NCBI GenBank assembly: GCA_001599595.1
Contig: BCHH01000003.1
Location: 2,416,263-2,480,262, forward strand
DNA length: 64,000 nucleotides
Direction: 5' to 3'
Origin: Beverwykella pulmonaria
Lineage: Eukaryota > Ascomycota > Dothideomycetes > Pleosporales > Melanommataceae
Below the pieces are notes generated by a model. It worked only from the letters and a program-made list of their open reading frames with translations. It searched no databases and had not been told where the DNA came from. How positions within the stretch are numbered: position 1 is the first letter of the stretch; each line of letters opens with the position of its first letter. The position numbers and the translations under genes are program-made. Below, one piece after another: positions 33,226 through 44,861 of this stretch.

Positions 33226-34296
33226 ATGTTTCTAAGAAACCTCATCCGGGCCGCGACCATCCTACCCTCCCTCTATGCGCTCGCTTCAGCACAGACAGCC
33301 TGCAACAACTCGCCGTCGTTATGTAGCAAAGCGTACAACAACATCACCCACCTCGGCGCCCACGACTCTCCTTTCCTCCGCGACAAATCCACGAACTTCG
33401 CGACCTCGGGCAACCAATACTACAACTCCACCGTGCAGCTCGATGCCGGCGTGCGGCTACTGTCTGCCCAAGTACATAAGAAGAATGGCACAACGGGCGA
33501 GGACATGTGGCATCTGTGCCACACCTCGTGCGACTTGCTGGACATGGGAACATTGGCAAACTGGCTGAGGAACATCTCGAGCTGGATGGACAAGAACCCC
33601 AACGACGTGGTTACCGTCCTGATCGTGGACTCGGATAATGCTACGCCCGCCCAGCTAGGCGCACAGTTTCAAGCCTCGGGCATCGATAAGATTGCGTATA
33701 CTCCGCCCTCGACTTCGGTTGTCCCCAAGACTTGGCCGACGCTGCAAACACTCATCTCCAACGGAACGCGGCTGATGACCTTTGTTGCGTCCATCACAGC
33801 AGACCCAGCCGTCCCGTACCTGATGGACGAATTCAGCTTTATCTTTGAGAACGACTTCCAGAACTCGAGCCCCACGGCTTACAGCTGCAACCCGAACCGA
33901 CCCACGTCTCTCAAGACCACCCAGGCCGCTGCCGACTCGGGCAAGATGTTCTTGATGAACCACTTTCTCTACTCGACCGGCATCTTCCAAAGCCCCAACG
34001 ATACGTACGTCAATGTCACCAACGCACAGACGGGCCTCGGATCGCTGGGATCGGCTATCAAGAACTGCACCAGCGTGTATAGCAAGCCCCCGACATTTGT
34101 CCTGACGGATTTCTTTAACGTCGGCCCGGCGATTGCGAGCGTTGACAGTGCAAATGGTGTCACGAGCGCCACGGGGCGTAAGAGTGTTTCGACCGATCCT
34201 TTGGTAGACAATACTACCTCTGGTGTAACCAAGAGACAGGGTAATATCTGTGCCGTTGTTGTGGCCGTTGTGGCTGCAGTGGCATTCAGCATGTAG
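33226..34296 (+). CDS. secreted, probably GPI-anchored PLC-like phosphodiesterase
   Basis: A 356-residue intronless protein. It has a signal peptide (MFLRNLIRAATILPSLYALASA), then CSKAYNNITHLGAHDSPFLRD, the first catalytic-His region of the PI-PLC X-type TIM barrel. VRLLSAQVHKKNG, DVVTVLIVDSD, LMTFVASIT, MFLMNHFLY and FVLTDFFNVG are the barrel strands. It lacks the Y domain and PH or C2 domains of eukaryotic PLC, as expected of the bacterial-like secreted group. About ten N-glycosylation sequons and a hydrophobic C terminus (ICAVVVAVVAAVAFSM) after a Ser/Thr-rich stretch suggest a GPI anchor on the cell surface. The substrate, possibly phosphatidylinositol or GPI lipid, is not shown. TATA box about 95 bp upstream. 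Confidence 0.85.
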   Translation: MFLRNLIRAATILPSLYALASAQTACNNSPSLCSKAYNNITHLGAHDSPFLRDKSTNFATSGNQYYNSTVQLDAGVRLLSAQVHKKNGTTGEDMWHLCHTSCDLLDMGTLANWLRNISSWMDKNPNDVVTVLIVDSDNATPAQLGAQFQASGIDKIAYTPPSTSVVPKTWPTLQTLISNGTRLMTFVASITADPAVPYLMDEFSFIFENDFQNSSPTAYSCNPNRPTSLKTTQAAADSGKMFLMNHFLYSTGIFQSPNDTYVNVTNAQTGLGSLGSAIKNCTSVYSKPPTFVLTDFFNVGPAIASVDSANGVTSATGRKSVSTDPLVDNTTSGVTKRQGNICAVVVAVVAAVAFSM

Positions 34297-34703
34297 ACGA
34301 ACCTTCACAAAATCATAGCGAGTGTTTTTAGAAAATTGGAATGGGATTGGCATGCATGGCGACGGCGTTTTTTCGGGTTTGGGAAGAACGGGAATATCTG
34401 AACTCGGCGAAGTCAGAAGGATATACTAGGTCATGGTCGCAGGAGACCCATCACATTTTGCATAGCTTTTGCATAGCGAGAAGCGCTCTTGCTGGTCATG
34501 ATGAGATAGTTAGCGAACAATGAGAATCGAGAACCATCAAACGATACACTATGCCTGCGATAGACTAGAACAATGGGTTTGACATGTTATTGACATATCC
34601 GGCCCGCGGCATGCCGTCACCATCTGCTTCCCCACCACCACCATCAACGCCAATACCACACACACTTCACTCCACTACCACCCCACTACGTGAAGCACCG
34701 AAA
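34297..34703. other. intergenic: 3' side of the phosphodiesterase gene and promoter of ecm15
   Basis: An upstream in-frame ATG at 34584 could extend Ecm15 by 40 residues of Pro/Ser-rich sequence. I prefer the later start. No other gene seen. Confidence 0.4.
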
Positions 34704-35188
34704 ATGTCGGACCCAACAAGCCTCGCCACCCCTCCATCATGCATAGCAGACTTCTGCATTATCCCCCTCGGCACACCTACGGCTTCTGTGTCGAAAGAGG
34801 TAGCGGAAGTGCAGCGATTGCTCCGGAAGAGCGGGTTGGTGTATAGCATGCACTCGGCGGGGACTACTGTCGGTATGTCCATCCACCCCCCGCCAATGAA
34901 TGCTATTCTTTGGCGAATACGCATTCACTGAGTCGTGATTGTCATGTCCAAGTAGCAACTACGGGCTTGGACATCGGGTTAACAGGTCATGCCATGTGCT
35001 GATTCTTCACAGAGGGCTCCTGGGACGAAGTCATGAAAGTCATCGGCCAATGCCACGCGCTACTGCATCAAAACGGCGTTGTGCGCATTCAGAGTGACAT
35101 TCGAGTCGGGACTAGGACAGACAAGAAGCAGGGGATGAAGGACAAGGTGGATGCGGTTGAAAGGCTGCTGGCGGGGGACGAGAAGTGA
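34704..35188 (+). CDS. ecm15: Ecm15 / UPF0045 thiamine-binding-type protein
   Basis: Two exons, 34704-34872 and 35013-35188, give 114 residues. The join restores HSAGTTVEGSWDEVM, the most conserved part of this family. The ferredoxin-like strand CIADFCIIPLGT starts the fold, SVSKEVAEVQRLLRKSGL is the first helix, and VVRIQSDIRVGTRTDKK the last strand. The related YqgV/MTH1187 proteins form tetramers and bind thiamine or its precursor; yeast Ecm15 is non-essential with a poorly defined role. Start choice: the ATG at 34704 gives the usual family length. An intron of 140 nt separates the exons. Confidence 0.88.
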
Positions 35189-36279
35189 TGGAGGGGGGGG
35201 GGGAAGAGATGGCGGTGAGGGGTAACACAGAGGTCGTGGTGGGGTTATGGAACGAAAGTGGAGTGAGATGGACACGATGGTGAATCATTATTCCACGTTT
35301 GGGTGGCACATGCAGTTGTACGTGTCTGGGCATTCACCGCCAAAGTTGGCGACATCAACAACCAACACTGGACAACGGTCTGTCTCACGGTGTCTTGTAT
35401 GACAGCATGCGAATGAGCATGTCCAGAAATGGGAATCTTTCTCTGCTGTCCAATGACTCAAGAATTCACGCCCCCCTTTTTCGTTATTGGCCGTGATCTA
35501 CCAAAGTCCGGAGCGGGCTGGGATCACAACCAGAAACACCAGGCTAGGCGTGGATCTCCACGAGTGAAAAAGAGGGCCGGTGGCTCGTGTGCGCCGCAGA
35601 GACTGGGATGCGCGTTCTGAGAAATTAAGGAGATGAATGGCTGCTTGTTTGCTGGTCGGCCGAGCGCGCGAATTTTTTTCCCCATGTTTTGACAGCCCGG
35701 GCGACGCTCGTGTTTGCAAGAGGCAGCTGCAAGGAAGGCATCTTTGCCGCAGCGCTGCTTTCTTCGTTGTGCGATTCCGCTCCACGGAGAGCGGTGTACA
35801 AGTGGACAGCATCGCCTTGCGCTGGCATTGCATCAATCACAATCGTGGTATTCGCACGCTAGCATCGTCAGTCCCCGGCCACAGGGAATCGGCGGGAGAA
35901 AAGTTTGGGCGGCGCGCTGTTGGCCGACGAGCCGAGCCTGCAGCTTGCGCCCCCGAACATCATCAAAATCAAATCCTGAGCCTCTCTCCGCGATTCTCCG
36001 ACCAATTCGCTCCTCACCTCACCTCTCACCTCACCCAGCACACCACCACCACCCGCCGACTACCACCACAGCCTTCCCCATCCATCACGCACCTGCCCCG
36101 ACACCTACACGCTACGCTCTCCCACGCGACCCCGAATTCCCATTGTCGCATGGGCTCCGTTCACGCGGCGACCTAGGGAATGCACGCGACACCTCGGACA
36201 CCACCGGCCACAACCACTTCCTAAGAGCATCCATCCCCAGAAGCTTCAACTCTTCGCCCCCAGAGCCCTCGTCGTCGCC
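35189..36279. promoter_or_regulatory. intergenic: promoter region of mdm34
   Basis: A G run (about 35192-35202) follows ecm15. The final 300 bp are C- and CA-rich (CTCACCTCACC type repeats near 36010-36060), a common core-promoter texture in these fungi. No gene recognised. Confidence 0.45.
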
Positions 36280-37950
36280 ATGGCGTTTAATTTCAACTGG
36301 TCGCCGCTCATGGCCGACACCTCGCGCGCGCGCGACATGCTCACCACCGCCCTGAATAAGTCGCCGAAGCCTCCCATCATCGTCGACGACATCATCGTTA
36401 CCGAGCTGAATCTGGGGTCGACACCCCCGGAGCTGGAGATACTCGAGGTTGGCGACCTGGCCGAGGACAGGTTCAGGGGCATCTTCAAGATGTCGTACGC
36501 CGGAGATGCGTTCCTAACGCTAAAGACAAAAGTGCAGGCAAATCCGCTCAACACGTACCTGTCGACGAAACCCGATTTCGCGTCGCCACAACCACTGGCC
36601 GCCGCCTCCGGCCTCACAATACCGCTCCAGATCACCTTGTCCGAGATTCGGCTTTCGGGCTTCGTCATATTGGTTTTCTCGAAGCAGAAGGGGTTGACGC
36701 TGGTGTTCCGGAACGACCCTCTCGAGTCGTTGAAGGTGTCGTCGACCTTCGACTCCATACCCTTCGTGCGAGACTACCTGCAGAAGGAGATTGAAGGACA
36801 GCTTCGGGTGCTGTTCATGGAAGACCTCCCGGCCATCATCCATCGACTCTCCCTCCGTCTCTGGTCCTCGGAATATGAAGAGCTGGAAACAGAACAGAGA
36901 CTCGACTCCACCAAAGATACCACAGTCCCCATCGACCCCTTGAGTACGCCCCCTCAAGATGCCGTGGATGCCTTTGGCGAGCCTCTCGATCCATCCCAGA
37001 TCTCCGCCCTCTCCCTCGATGACGACGTTCACGGCTCCTTCTCACAAAAGAACATGAAGCGCCTTGCCGCGCTATCCGAATCACAACACACGCTCTCGCT
37101 ATTCACACCTGAGATGCGCGAAGTGGTATACCGTGCCTGGGCTGGCCAGTCCGACCGCGGCGAATCCGGAGCGAACACCCCGTCGCTCACGCGATCGAGT
37201 CTCTCGAGGATACAGTCTACATTTGGCAGCGCCAAGTCGGCGGGCTCGTCTGTGAACTCAGACAGCACAGGAAATGAGACTTTCAACTCACGGCCGTCGC
37301 TAGCATCGAACCACTCGGCGCTTGCGGGCCTCAGTCTTGGCTCACGCGCCAAACAGATGCGCAACCGCAAGAAGCGCGTCGTGGATCTGCGAAAGAGCGG
37401 AGATGGCGCAGAGTCGTCGGGCATTTCCACAGGCGCCGCCAACACGCCCATGACCAGCGCAAACGTCTCCGAGACGGCGAGTGTGATCCCGGAAGAGTGC
37501 GAAGAGGAGCTCACAACACCGCCTAAGACTCCACCCAAAGCCGGTCGCGTGTCTGAGAAGGCAGCTCCAGCGGATAGCCTCCAGGCCACCGCCCCTCACC
37601 TGGGCTCACCCCCGAAATTCTCCAAATCCAAGTCCAAAGTGCCGCCCTCCACACCCGTCCGCGAACCGGACAACCACTCTGCGAGTAGACCCCCACTCAG
37701 CAGCAACCGCCTCCGACCCGCGCGCCAATCCACTTCGCCCCTTCTACGCTCCCTCTCCTTCGACAAGGTCACCACCCTCTCCTCAGACAGGAAGAAGTCG
37801 TCCAAGTCGAGCGAGGACGTCGAGTCCTCCGGCGGCATCTTGGAGCAAGCATGGATGCTCAAGATGGCGCAAGAAATCGCAAAGAAAGTGCACGAGCACA
37901 AAGAACGCGAGGCGGCGGAGATGGACGCCCCGCCCGCTTATGTCGCGTAG
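36280..37950 (+). CDS. mdm34: Mdm34, ERMES complex subunit
   Basis: A 556-residue intronless protein with GCCATGG at the start. Residues 1-195 are the SMP lipid-transfer domain: [66 protein letters not shown] end, and ALIHRLS-like helix. The rest is disordered, Ser/Pro/Thr-rich with basic clusters ([17 protein letters not shown]). It ends in a short amphipathic stretch. Mdm34 sits on the outer mitochondrial membrane and, with Mmm1, Mdm10 and Mdm12, tethers it to the ER for phospholipid exchange. Length matches filamentous-fungal orthologues better than the shorter yeast protein. Confidence 0.93.
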   Translation: MAFNFNWSPLMADTSRARDMLTTALNKSPKPPIIVDDIIVTELNLGSTPPELEILEVGDLAEDRFRGIFKMSYAGDAFLTLKTKVQANPLNTYLSTKPDFASPQPLAAASGLTIPLQITLSEIRLSGFVILVFSKQKGLTLVFRNDPLESLKVSSTFDSIPFVRDYLQKEIEGQLRVLFMEDLPAIIHRLSLRLWSSEYEELETEQRLDSTKDTTVPIDPLSTPPQDAVDAFGEPLDPSQISALSLDDDVHGSFSQKNMKRLAALSESQHTLSLFTPEMREVVYRAWAGQSDRGESGANTPSLTRSSLSRIQSTFGSAKSAGSSVNSDSTGNETFNSRPSLASNHSALAGLSLGSRAKQMRNRKKRVVDLRKSGDGAESSGISTGAANTPMTSANVSETASVIPEECEEELTTPPKTPPKAGRVSEKAAPADSLQATAPHLGSPPKFSKSKSKVPPSTPVREPDNHSASRPPLSSNRLRPARQSTSPLLRSLSFDKVTTLSSDRKKSSKSSEDVESSGGILEQAWMLKMAQEIAKKVHEHKEREAAEMDAPPAYVA

Positions 37951-38921
37951 ACAGTCCACGTCCACGTTCCACTCTTTACTCTTTCCTTACCTGTTAACAA
38001 CTCCGCTCTTTTATGAAAACAAGGTGGTAATAGCTTCTGCGAGCGAGGACGACGCGCAGTGATGACCGGCACGATGTTATGAATTATGACGGCGTTTGGG
38101 TTTGTTTTGGTTCGTCCAATTGGATGGGCATATTTATATCTATATATGTGCACATGTTGCACTACGCTCGCTACTCCACTCACTCAGTCTCTCCTTTGTC
38201 TTGGTTACTTTGGGCGCTGGTCTGGGCTTGGTTGCCTTTGGTGGAGTCTGCTTGGGTTCGCGTTTCTATCGAAAGAAAAAGTCTTGTCCTTTGGCGAGTA
38301 AAGTTCGGTTTGGCCGATTTGACTTCCTGTATTAGTATAGTATCGCTCTTGGAACTTGGAACTTGGAGAACTTGGATCCTGGACTTGGTGCTGGTGTGCT
38401 GTAAGAATAGTAGACGGGAAGAGAGACCTCGTGGTCGTTGTACAACAGATTTGGGCAAAAGGGCTTGGGTTGGACACGGCTCGAGTTGTATAATAATATG
38501 GGAGTGGAACTGGGGTTGGACGCTTGCTTTGCATGGAACGGATCAAAGACTGCGCTTTTCTGCTGGTCTGTTCAGGGCACAAGGACGGCATGGTTGGGTT
38601 TATGATACCCACTTCTCTGTTGTTCCTGGTTCGGCGAGCTTTTCCGCTTTCCCTCCTGCCGATGAGAGAGAAAATATTGCATATTAGTAATATTTATCGT
38701 TTTGCTCTTTCACTCTCACTCGCATCCTCGCTTGTTGATTTGCATTTTGTGAATGTGTTGAATCTTGAGCAGCACAGGAGTCGATCGTCAGTCTCCCGGT
38801 AAGTCGCGGACAACCATGAGTCAATGCTTATGGCGTTGTACTGAAATAGATGTATTCCAACTCCCTCCATATGCTGTATGTATATGTGTATATATATAAG
38901 TATACCCGACTCCCTCAGTCC
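37951..38921. other. tail-to-tail intergenic region, about 1 kb
   Basis: The frames at 38079-38800 are overlapping and unconvincing. A short TA/TG-rich run (about 38870-38905) is simple sequence near the carboxypeptidase 3' end. No gene recognised. Confidence 0.5.
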
Positions 38922-40467
38922 TCACATATTTGTCAACAGATACGACAGTCCCGCCCACATCTCCTCAACGCCCGGCCTGATTTGGCTTGGGGGCAGAACA
39001 AAACCATAGTTACCCGTATCGCGCATCTCAACCGTCATAGAGAACGTAGCCTTAGCGACCTCGTATGCGTAGTCGATAGAATCGCCTGAGACTTTGTAAA
39101 TGGTGGAGCAGATGGGGCCAGGGGTGTAGGTCAACCCGTGGGAGGCCTTGACAGCGGCGACGGCGCCGTCGACGAGCTTCTTGTATGTGGCGGCTTCGGG
39201 GATGGTGCCGGTGCATGTGTAGCCATATGCTAGAATTGTGTTAGATGAGGGTTGTGTGGGACTAGAGGCGTGGGTGGGTAATGTCGGGATGGTGGGAAAA
39301 TGGGACCAGATGGGTAGTGTTGGAATATGTGGGAAAATGGGACAAGATGAAAATGAACTTACGGTACATCCAGAGCTGGGAGTACGAGTGGATATCCATG
39401 TACAGTTGAACGCCATTGCCCGCAGCAATGCCATCAAGCTGTGCCTTGAGAGCTTTAGTCTCCGTACCATCTCCCGCAGACGGACCTTTGTAGTCCTCGG
39501 CGCAGGGTGAGGTGCTGGCTCCGCCGCTGATGGACCACTGGTTGGGCCAGTTGCGGCTGTTGCATTTTATCAGCAGCTGTCTGCGGAACAAGGTGAGGCT
39601 GGCAAACTTACTTGATGTCGCGGCCTACACAGCTGGCTGACGGCGTAGACTGGCGGTTCTTGCGCCACAGGCGGTCTGTGGACTGAGTGTACGCGAAGCC
39701 ATCTGGGTTCACGATGGGGAAGATGTAAAAATCGTACTTGTCTTTGTAGGCCTTGGTCGTGGCGTCGGTGGCGGTCAGAAGCTGGTATGCAGCGTACTCT
39801 GTGACCTAGGAAGAATTAGATTCGGAAAACGAGCACGAAAATGTGTTACACACCATGGTTGTGATCCATTCTCGCGCATGGACTGTCGAGTGCCAAACCA
39901 CACCCTTCTGGGAGCCCTTGCCCCCACTTCCCCAGATGTGGATACCGAGAATATCACGACCCTCGACGGACTTTCCGGCTGAGATGACCTCACTGTTTGT
40001 CGGATACGCGGCCGAGAGGTCATTGATCCATTGGAAATGGTCGGCAATTGCATGGTAAGAGTCGAACCATGTCGCGTTTGGAGCTGCTGCGGCTTTGGCT
40101 GATGTGGTGTTAGCGCCTTATTTATATGAAGTCGGGGTCAAGGGTAAATACCGGACGCATAGACAGAGAAGTTGGTCTCCTCTGAAATAGAGATACCCAG
40201 ATTTTCGTGCATGAGCTTGATGTCCAAGTTCTCGGCATTGAATGCTTCGATCTGGGTGGGGGGTACTACGACGTCAACGACATCGCTCGTCTCGACCCTG
40301 CCCTTCCACGTCTTGAGCTGGAGTTTGTCCACCACAGCCTTGAACTTGGCTGAATTGCCGCCGACATTGACGCGATACACCTGCCAACCATCGTAGTTAA
40401 CCTTGCTGGCAACAGAGGCCGCAGAGGCAAGCCCCAGGGACGCGAGTGTAAGGCCGAGGAGCTTCAT
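38922..40467 (-). CDS. secreted zinc carboxypeptidase (M14A family)
   Basis: Five exons on the minus strand: 40467-40152, 40098-39854, 39805-39612, 39556-39363 and 39229-38922; 418 residues. The signal peptide [16 protein letters not shown] is followed by an activation propeptide ([15 protein letters not shown] to about residue 105) and the peptidase domain. Zinc ligands are in STVHAREWI (HxxE) and [10 protein letters not shown] (His). GRDINRNWP carries the substrate-binding Asn-Arg, and [10 protein letters not shown] the catalytic Glu. All key residues are present. It is expected to be a proenzyme secreted to trim C-terminal residues from external peptides. TATATAA lies 66 bp upstream. Intron 4 (133 nt) is more than twice the length of the others and holds a tandem repeat. 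Confidence 0.92.
39276..39348. repeat. tandem duplication, two copies of about 36 bp, inside a carboxypeptidase intron
   Basis: Copies at 39276-39311 and 39312-39348 are directly adjacent and share the core GTGGGAAAATGGGAC, with scattered differences elsewhere. The duplication accounts for most of the extra length of this intron. Confidence 0.8.
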
Positions 40468-40532
40468 GACTTGCCCAAGAAAGTGGAGAAGAGACAAGGT
40501 GAAGAAACGAAACAGAGGCCAAACCTCAGGAC

Positions 40533-40539
40533 TTATATA
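40533..40539 (-). promoter_or_regulatory. TATA box of the carboxypeptidase gene
   Basis: TATATAA on the minus strand, 66 bp before the start codon at 40467. Confidence 0.6.
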
Positions 40540-41658
40540 CTCAAGATGGTAATTGGGCGACTAACTTTCTAGAAAGGAGAGCTTCAGGCACGTATATTAC
40601 ACCTGCCATACTGGACGTAACATCCGGCAGACTCGAATCCCACAGTAGCGGTACGTCTCGCAGTTAATATGGAGGGCACATGCTTTGAGGAGGTAGGGTC
40701 GCACGCGTGACTATTTGTCAAATCGCGGTCCATCGTGGAGATGCCTGTTTGGGCGAGATCAGTGGCTATGGGCTATGATCTTTCCCTGTCGATCATGCAC
40801 ATCGCGCTGCACAGTCCTGGTTTGACGCTTATCTTCCTCTTGAAGACGATGCTAGTTCCCGGTGTGGGGGGGATCATAGTGATTTCAGGCGTGAGGAAGA
40901 GGCTGGGTGCTGAGCGACCTTCCCCATTTGACGAGGGCAGAAACATCGCTAAGGAGCTTGGGAAACCTTGGAGGGTTGTGAGGTGCTGGTTGGAGGGGTG
41001 AATGGCATGAGAGATGCGGCAATCTTCTCGCGAGGCGCAGTTGGTGGAGGAGCATGTTTCACGGGAAGCAAACAACAAAGCGCGAGAAAATCATGTAGCA
41101 TGTTTGATGTTTGGGCGACGTCTGTCGACCGTTGGAGGTGGTTCGAAGCATCGAAGCCACAGCACAGGACGCGCTAGTCCCAGATAGGATGGTGCGCAAA
41201 TGGCGTCGAAAGTCAGACAACTTTGCAGACGTACAGTATATTAAACTATCCATTTATCAAGCTGCTTCAAGTCCATTGTGCAGCAATGCAGGCAGATATG
41301 TCAGCATTTGGATGTCGCATCTTACGTCTGCAATTGAAGACGGTTGAGAAGTACCTAGGAATGTACTCGATTCAGCTCCATTCTGCCTGTGTTTCAATAT
41401 ACTTATGTTATACCCCTCCGTTGTACAGCCCCTCTCGGAATGTCCAAGAAAACATTGTACTACGTAGGATCACATCCGTCAATGCCCGGCCCGCTGGAAT
41501 TGCTCGAGTAAAGCTCCGATTCGGCGCGGAGTCATGAACCAGCCGAGCCAAGCGGCAATCCCGCAGCTTCACACCCGAACACCTCCTCATGCCAGCAGCA
41601 CATCGCCCCTCCAGCTAGCTCCTACCAAGCCCTCAGCGAGGTGAGACATAATGCTCGA
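40540..41658. other. intergenic: divergent promoters of the carboxypeptidase and the second Zn2Cys6 gene
   Basis: Short frames at 40735-41001 (plus) and others have no motif. An 8-codon upstream ORF (41651-41677) starts at the right end and overlaps the regulator's start codon out of frame. Its ATG has A at -3, better than the main start. Confidence 0.45.
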
Positions 41659-43983
41659 ATGGAGACGTCCGCCATAGCAACGCCTCCTGGGCCCTCTCCG
41701 ACCAAAGACGACTCCTCCAAGGTCAAGAGAGCTCACCAAGCTTGTCTGAACTGCCGAAAGCGCAAGAGTCGCTGTCTGCTGTGAGTCTTCTCATCCCTCC
41801 ACGTCGCGATTCCTTTCCTGACGAGCGCGGGTGTTTGTAGAGACAATAACGGCTCTATACCATGTCTGCGATGCAAGCGCGACAACCTCGACTGCGTGCT
41901 GGGTGGCTCCAACCGCGGCGGGCGACGAGTGCGCCGGAAGACGACTGACGCCTCAATGCTGCCTTCCCTAGGGGCATATGGACAGGAAGATGGTGCATTC
42001 CACGGCCTCGGCAACGTTGGGACGAGCCCATGGACCCAGCCTGGATCTGGCGACCGAGCGCAACCCGGCAGAGATGCTCAATCGCAATCCGAGTCCTCGG
42101 ACGAGATCCCCTTCCCAAACTTGCAGAACCCTTCCGACGCATTAGGGATACTAGCAAGAGTAGCAGAAACAAACTCTGGGGAGTCGAACGCAAATGGACA
42201 GGGAGAAGGCCGCTCGGAGAGGCCTGCAGCTCGCACTTCGGAGCGCCATACACAGGCATCGGCCTTCTCCTACCCATTGATAGACAGCGGTTCCCTTACT
42301 GTAAACACAGTTTGTCAGTTGCTCTTACGGTACCGACGGAATTTTCATCCCTTCTACCCGCTGGCTCCCGCGGCAACGTTCGAGACATCGAAACTGGGAG
42401 AAACTGCGCAAAAGGAACCCCACCTCCTCACGGCGATACTGGTGATAGCATCTAAAGACCTAGTGGACGAGCCTCAAATATACGAAGCATGCTCCGAGCA
42501 TATGAAGAGCCTTGTGTCGAGACTAGCCGCTGGAGGAGATGCCAATATTGAAGCCGTCGAGGCGCTCCTTCTCCTAGCGGAATGGGCGCCTTACACCCAG
42601 CGAGGGTCGGGGAAAGTTGGAAAGGGAGAAGAGGATAAAGAGAGCTGGATGCACGTGGGTCTGGCTTTGCGCATGGCGTATTTCCTTGCTTTGGATAAAT
42701 ACTCCTTCCGAGTTGTGGACCAAGGCAAGGATCCAGATCATAATCGCAAACGTCTGATATGGACCTCTGCATACGTGTCAGACCGGCTTATATCCATCAG
42801 GATCGGGAAGGCCTTCTGGTCTCGAGGCCCTGGACCCCTCACCACCCTCAGACGAGAGGACTATCCCTCGCTTATTCCGAACACTCCCAATGATGAAGAC
42901 TACGCAAGCATTTTTCAGGCCAACCTAGAGCTGACACAGCTCTTCAGCAATGTCCATGATGTCCTGTATTCGAACCCAGGATCAAGCTTCAGATCTCACC
43001 TAAGTGGAAGCTACATCAAATTCATCGACGATTTCCGGTCTGCAATATACGGCTGGAAGAGCGTCTGGGGGACGCTGACCTGCTCGGCCCCCTTGAAGGC
43101 TTGTCTTCTGATGTCTTACGATTACTTACGCCTGTATACCAACGCGTTCGCGTTCCAAGCCACCGTCCGTCGCGCACTTCCATCTGTCGGCCAGTCGGCA
43201 ATGGATGCTTCCATGTCTGCAGCACAGGCTGGTGGTCCTGGTTCAGTCATGCAAGCACCCCAGCGTGTATTCTCCAACAACGTAGGTGCTGTCGGAGACG
43301 CTCGGTTCATCTATGAAGGCCTGGATGCCGCGAAGGCGATCTTGACAACCGCAAACAACTTCGTCGACCCGGAAAACTCCCTTCGCTACATGCCTCTCAG
43401 ATACTACCTTTATCTCGTCTACGCCGGTGTCTTCCTTTACAGAGCCCGCTGCACCGGCGTAATAGGTGGTGACGAGGACCGCGCCATCCGCGCCACCATC
43501 AACGAAACCGTCAACAGACTACAACGCAGCAGCCCCGGAGCCGGTGCCAACTTCCAGCATCCCGGAAGCAGGTATAGCCAACTCCTGAAATTGCTCTGGG
43601 CAAAAGCACCCCGAAAGGACAAAGTATCACGCTCCTCATTCCGGCATCCAGGTACACACAGCGCCAACCCCCTCGACAACACTGGTTTCCCACATCAAAG
43701 TAACAGTTCCATCTCTACTCAAGCTCCGTCGCAGGCTGGAAGTGCATCTACCGCCGAGAGTCCCGCCGTCACAGAGTACATGGGCGACTTTGGCTGGACA
43801 GATTTGGGCGCTGTGGGGGATTTTGCAGTCAATGGCTCGGGTGCGATGGGACCAATGGATGATAGCGCGTTATGGTCAGGCTTTCTGCCTTTGGACATGG
43901 GGTGGTCAACCGCCATGGCGGGGCAGGGTCTGGGTTGGGATAATGGAGGGTTTGATGGTAATGATCTTGGGATGGCGTTTTGA
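41659..43983 (+). CDS. Zn(II)2Cys6 transcription factor with fungal-specific TF domain
   Basis: Two exons, 41659-41780 and 41841-43983, give 754 residues. The zinc cluster is rebuilt across the intron: ACLNCRKRKSRC, then PCLRC and DNLDC (C-x2-C-x6-C-x9-C-x2-C-x6-C, about residues 29-58). A basic LGGSNRGGRRVRRK segment follows, reminiscent of ARO80-like regulators; that subgroup is a guess. The fungal-specific TF domain runs from about 165: LLLRYRRNFHPFYPLAPAA, AILVIASKDL, ALLLLAEWAPY, then the GLALRMAYFLALDKYS-type and RLIWTSAYVSDRLISIRIG segments. The acidic, Gly/Trp-rich C terminus (MGDFGWTDLGAVGDF, GLGWDNGGFDGNDLG) looks like an activation domain. A uORF overlaps the start, so initiation may need leaky scanning. 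Confidence 0.88.
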
Positions 43984-44585
43984 GTATGAACTATGGATAC
44001 CCGGTGCAATGGAAAAGGGCGGATATTCCCCCTTTTTTTTTTCCATCTTCAGAGACTATGCTAGTTGAGTTATGTTTGTTACTCGCCGATGGGACAGCAG
44101 TGTAGGTCGTTCTGGAGCTGGTGGATTTCACCACTCGCCCACACCACTTCAAGCTTCCTTATGACCTCCTTGGCTCTGTATTCGTTCCACACATCGCCGC
44201 CTTCCTCATAATCACCAACCACCAGAGTACAACCCGATGGTGGTGAAATGGGTGCATTGCTTTCAAATGACGGGCTGTGATGGCGGGGCGTATATGGGTA
44301 TTGGTGTTCATCTTCGCGACTTGGAGGCTAAGATTAAGAGGGTGAGACATGTACATATTAGAAAATAAAAAAGCTTAGTCGAACTGCTTAGGATTATATA
44401 TTCCGCTTAAAATATGTTCCATCATTACCCCTTCTCAGTCCCATCCGAGCCCCTCTGAAAGCACTGGCAGCGCTCCCTAATCTTAGCCCAGCGAAAATGC
44501 GGCATAGCAAAACATTCCAATTCAAACTCCGAGCTAAAACATGCAAGTCCAACGCTCCCATGCTAGCATCAACCAAAAACACAAA
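43984..44585. other. tail-to-tail intergenic region
   Basis: It lies between the second regulator and the myosin gene. A T run lies at about 44030-44042. The right end approaches the possible frameshifted acidic tail of myosin. No gene seen. Confidence 0.45.
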
Positions 44586-44861
44586 TTACAAGAACGCCCT
44601 CGACCGAATAATGACCCTGATAGTCCTCTTCCTTTTCAACCCATCACCACCCCCAACGCCATCAAACGATTCGTCATCGTCATCGTCATCGTCATCTACA
44701 TCGACATCGATACTCTTGACAGTCTCATCATCTACAAGAGTTTCGTCATCAACCTCTATTTCCACTTCTTCATTCTCATTTTCTTCTTCCTCTTCCTCAA
44801 CAGTCGGATTCAGCATCCGGGACCTCCACACCCCCTCCCCGGAGGTCCCACCCACTACAAA
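44586..44861 (-). other. possible -1-frame acidic C-terminal extension of myosin II
   Basis: In the -1 frame relative to the myosin stop (44855-44857) the minus strand stays open for about 91 codons. It begins GGTSGEGVWRSRMLNP, then runs through a Glu run, EVEIEVDDETLVDDE and an Asp run, and ends in a basic tail (KRKRTIRVIIRSRAFL). No ATG-led separate gene fits. It could be a translated extension or merely simple GAA/GAT-repeat sequence in the 3' UTR. Confidence 0.35.

Noticed and set aside
38079..38800. Several long plus- and minus-strand frames after mdm34
   Set aside because: They overlap each other, lack motifs and lie in a tail-to-tail 3' region.
40735..41001. 88-codon plus-strand frame
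   Set aside because: One hydrophobic segment but no start context, family or splice support.
44586..44855. Independent small acidic-protein gene downstream of myosin
   Set aside because: It begins in the myosin 3' end without a suitable ATG before the acidic run; the frameshift-extension or simple-sequence explanations fit better.
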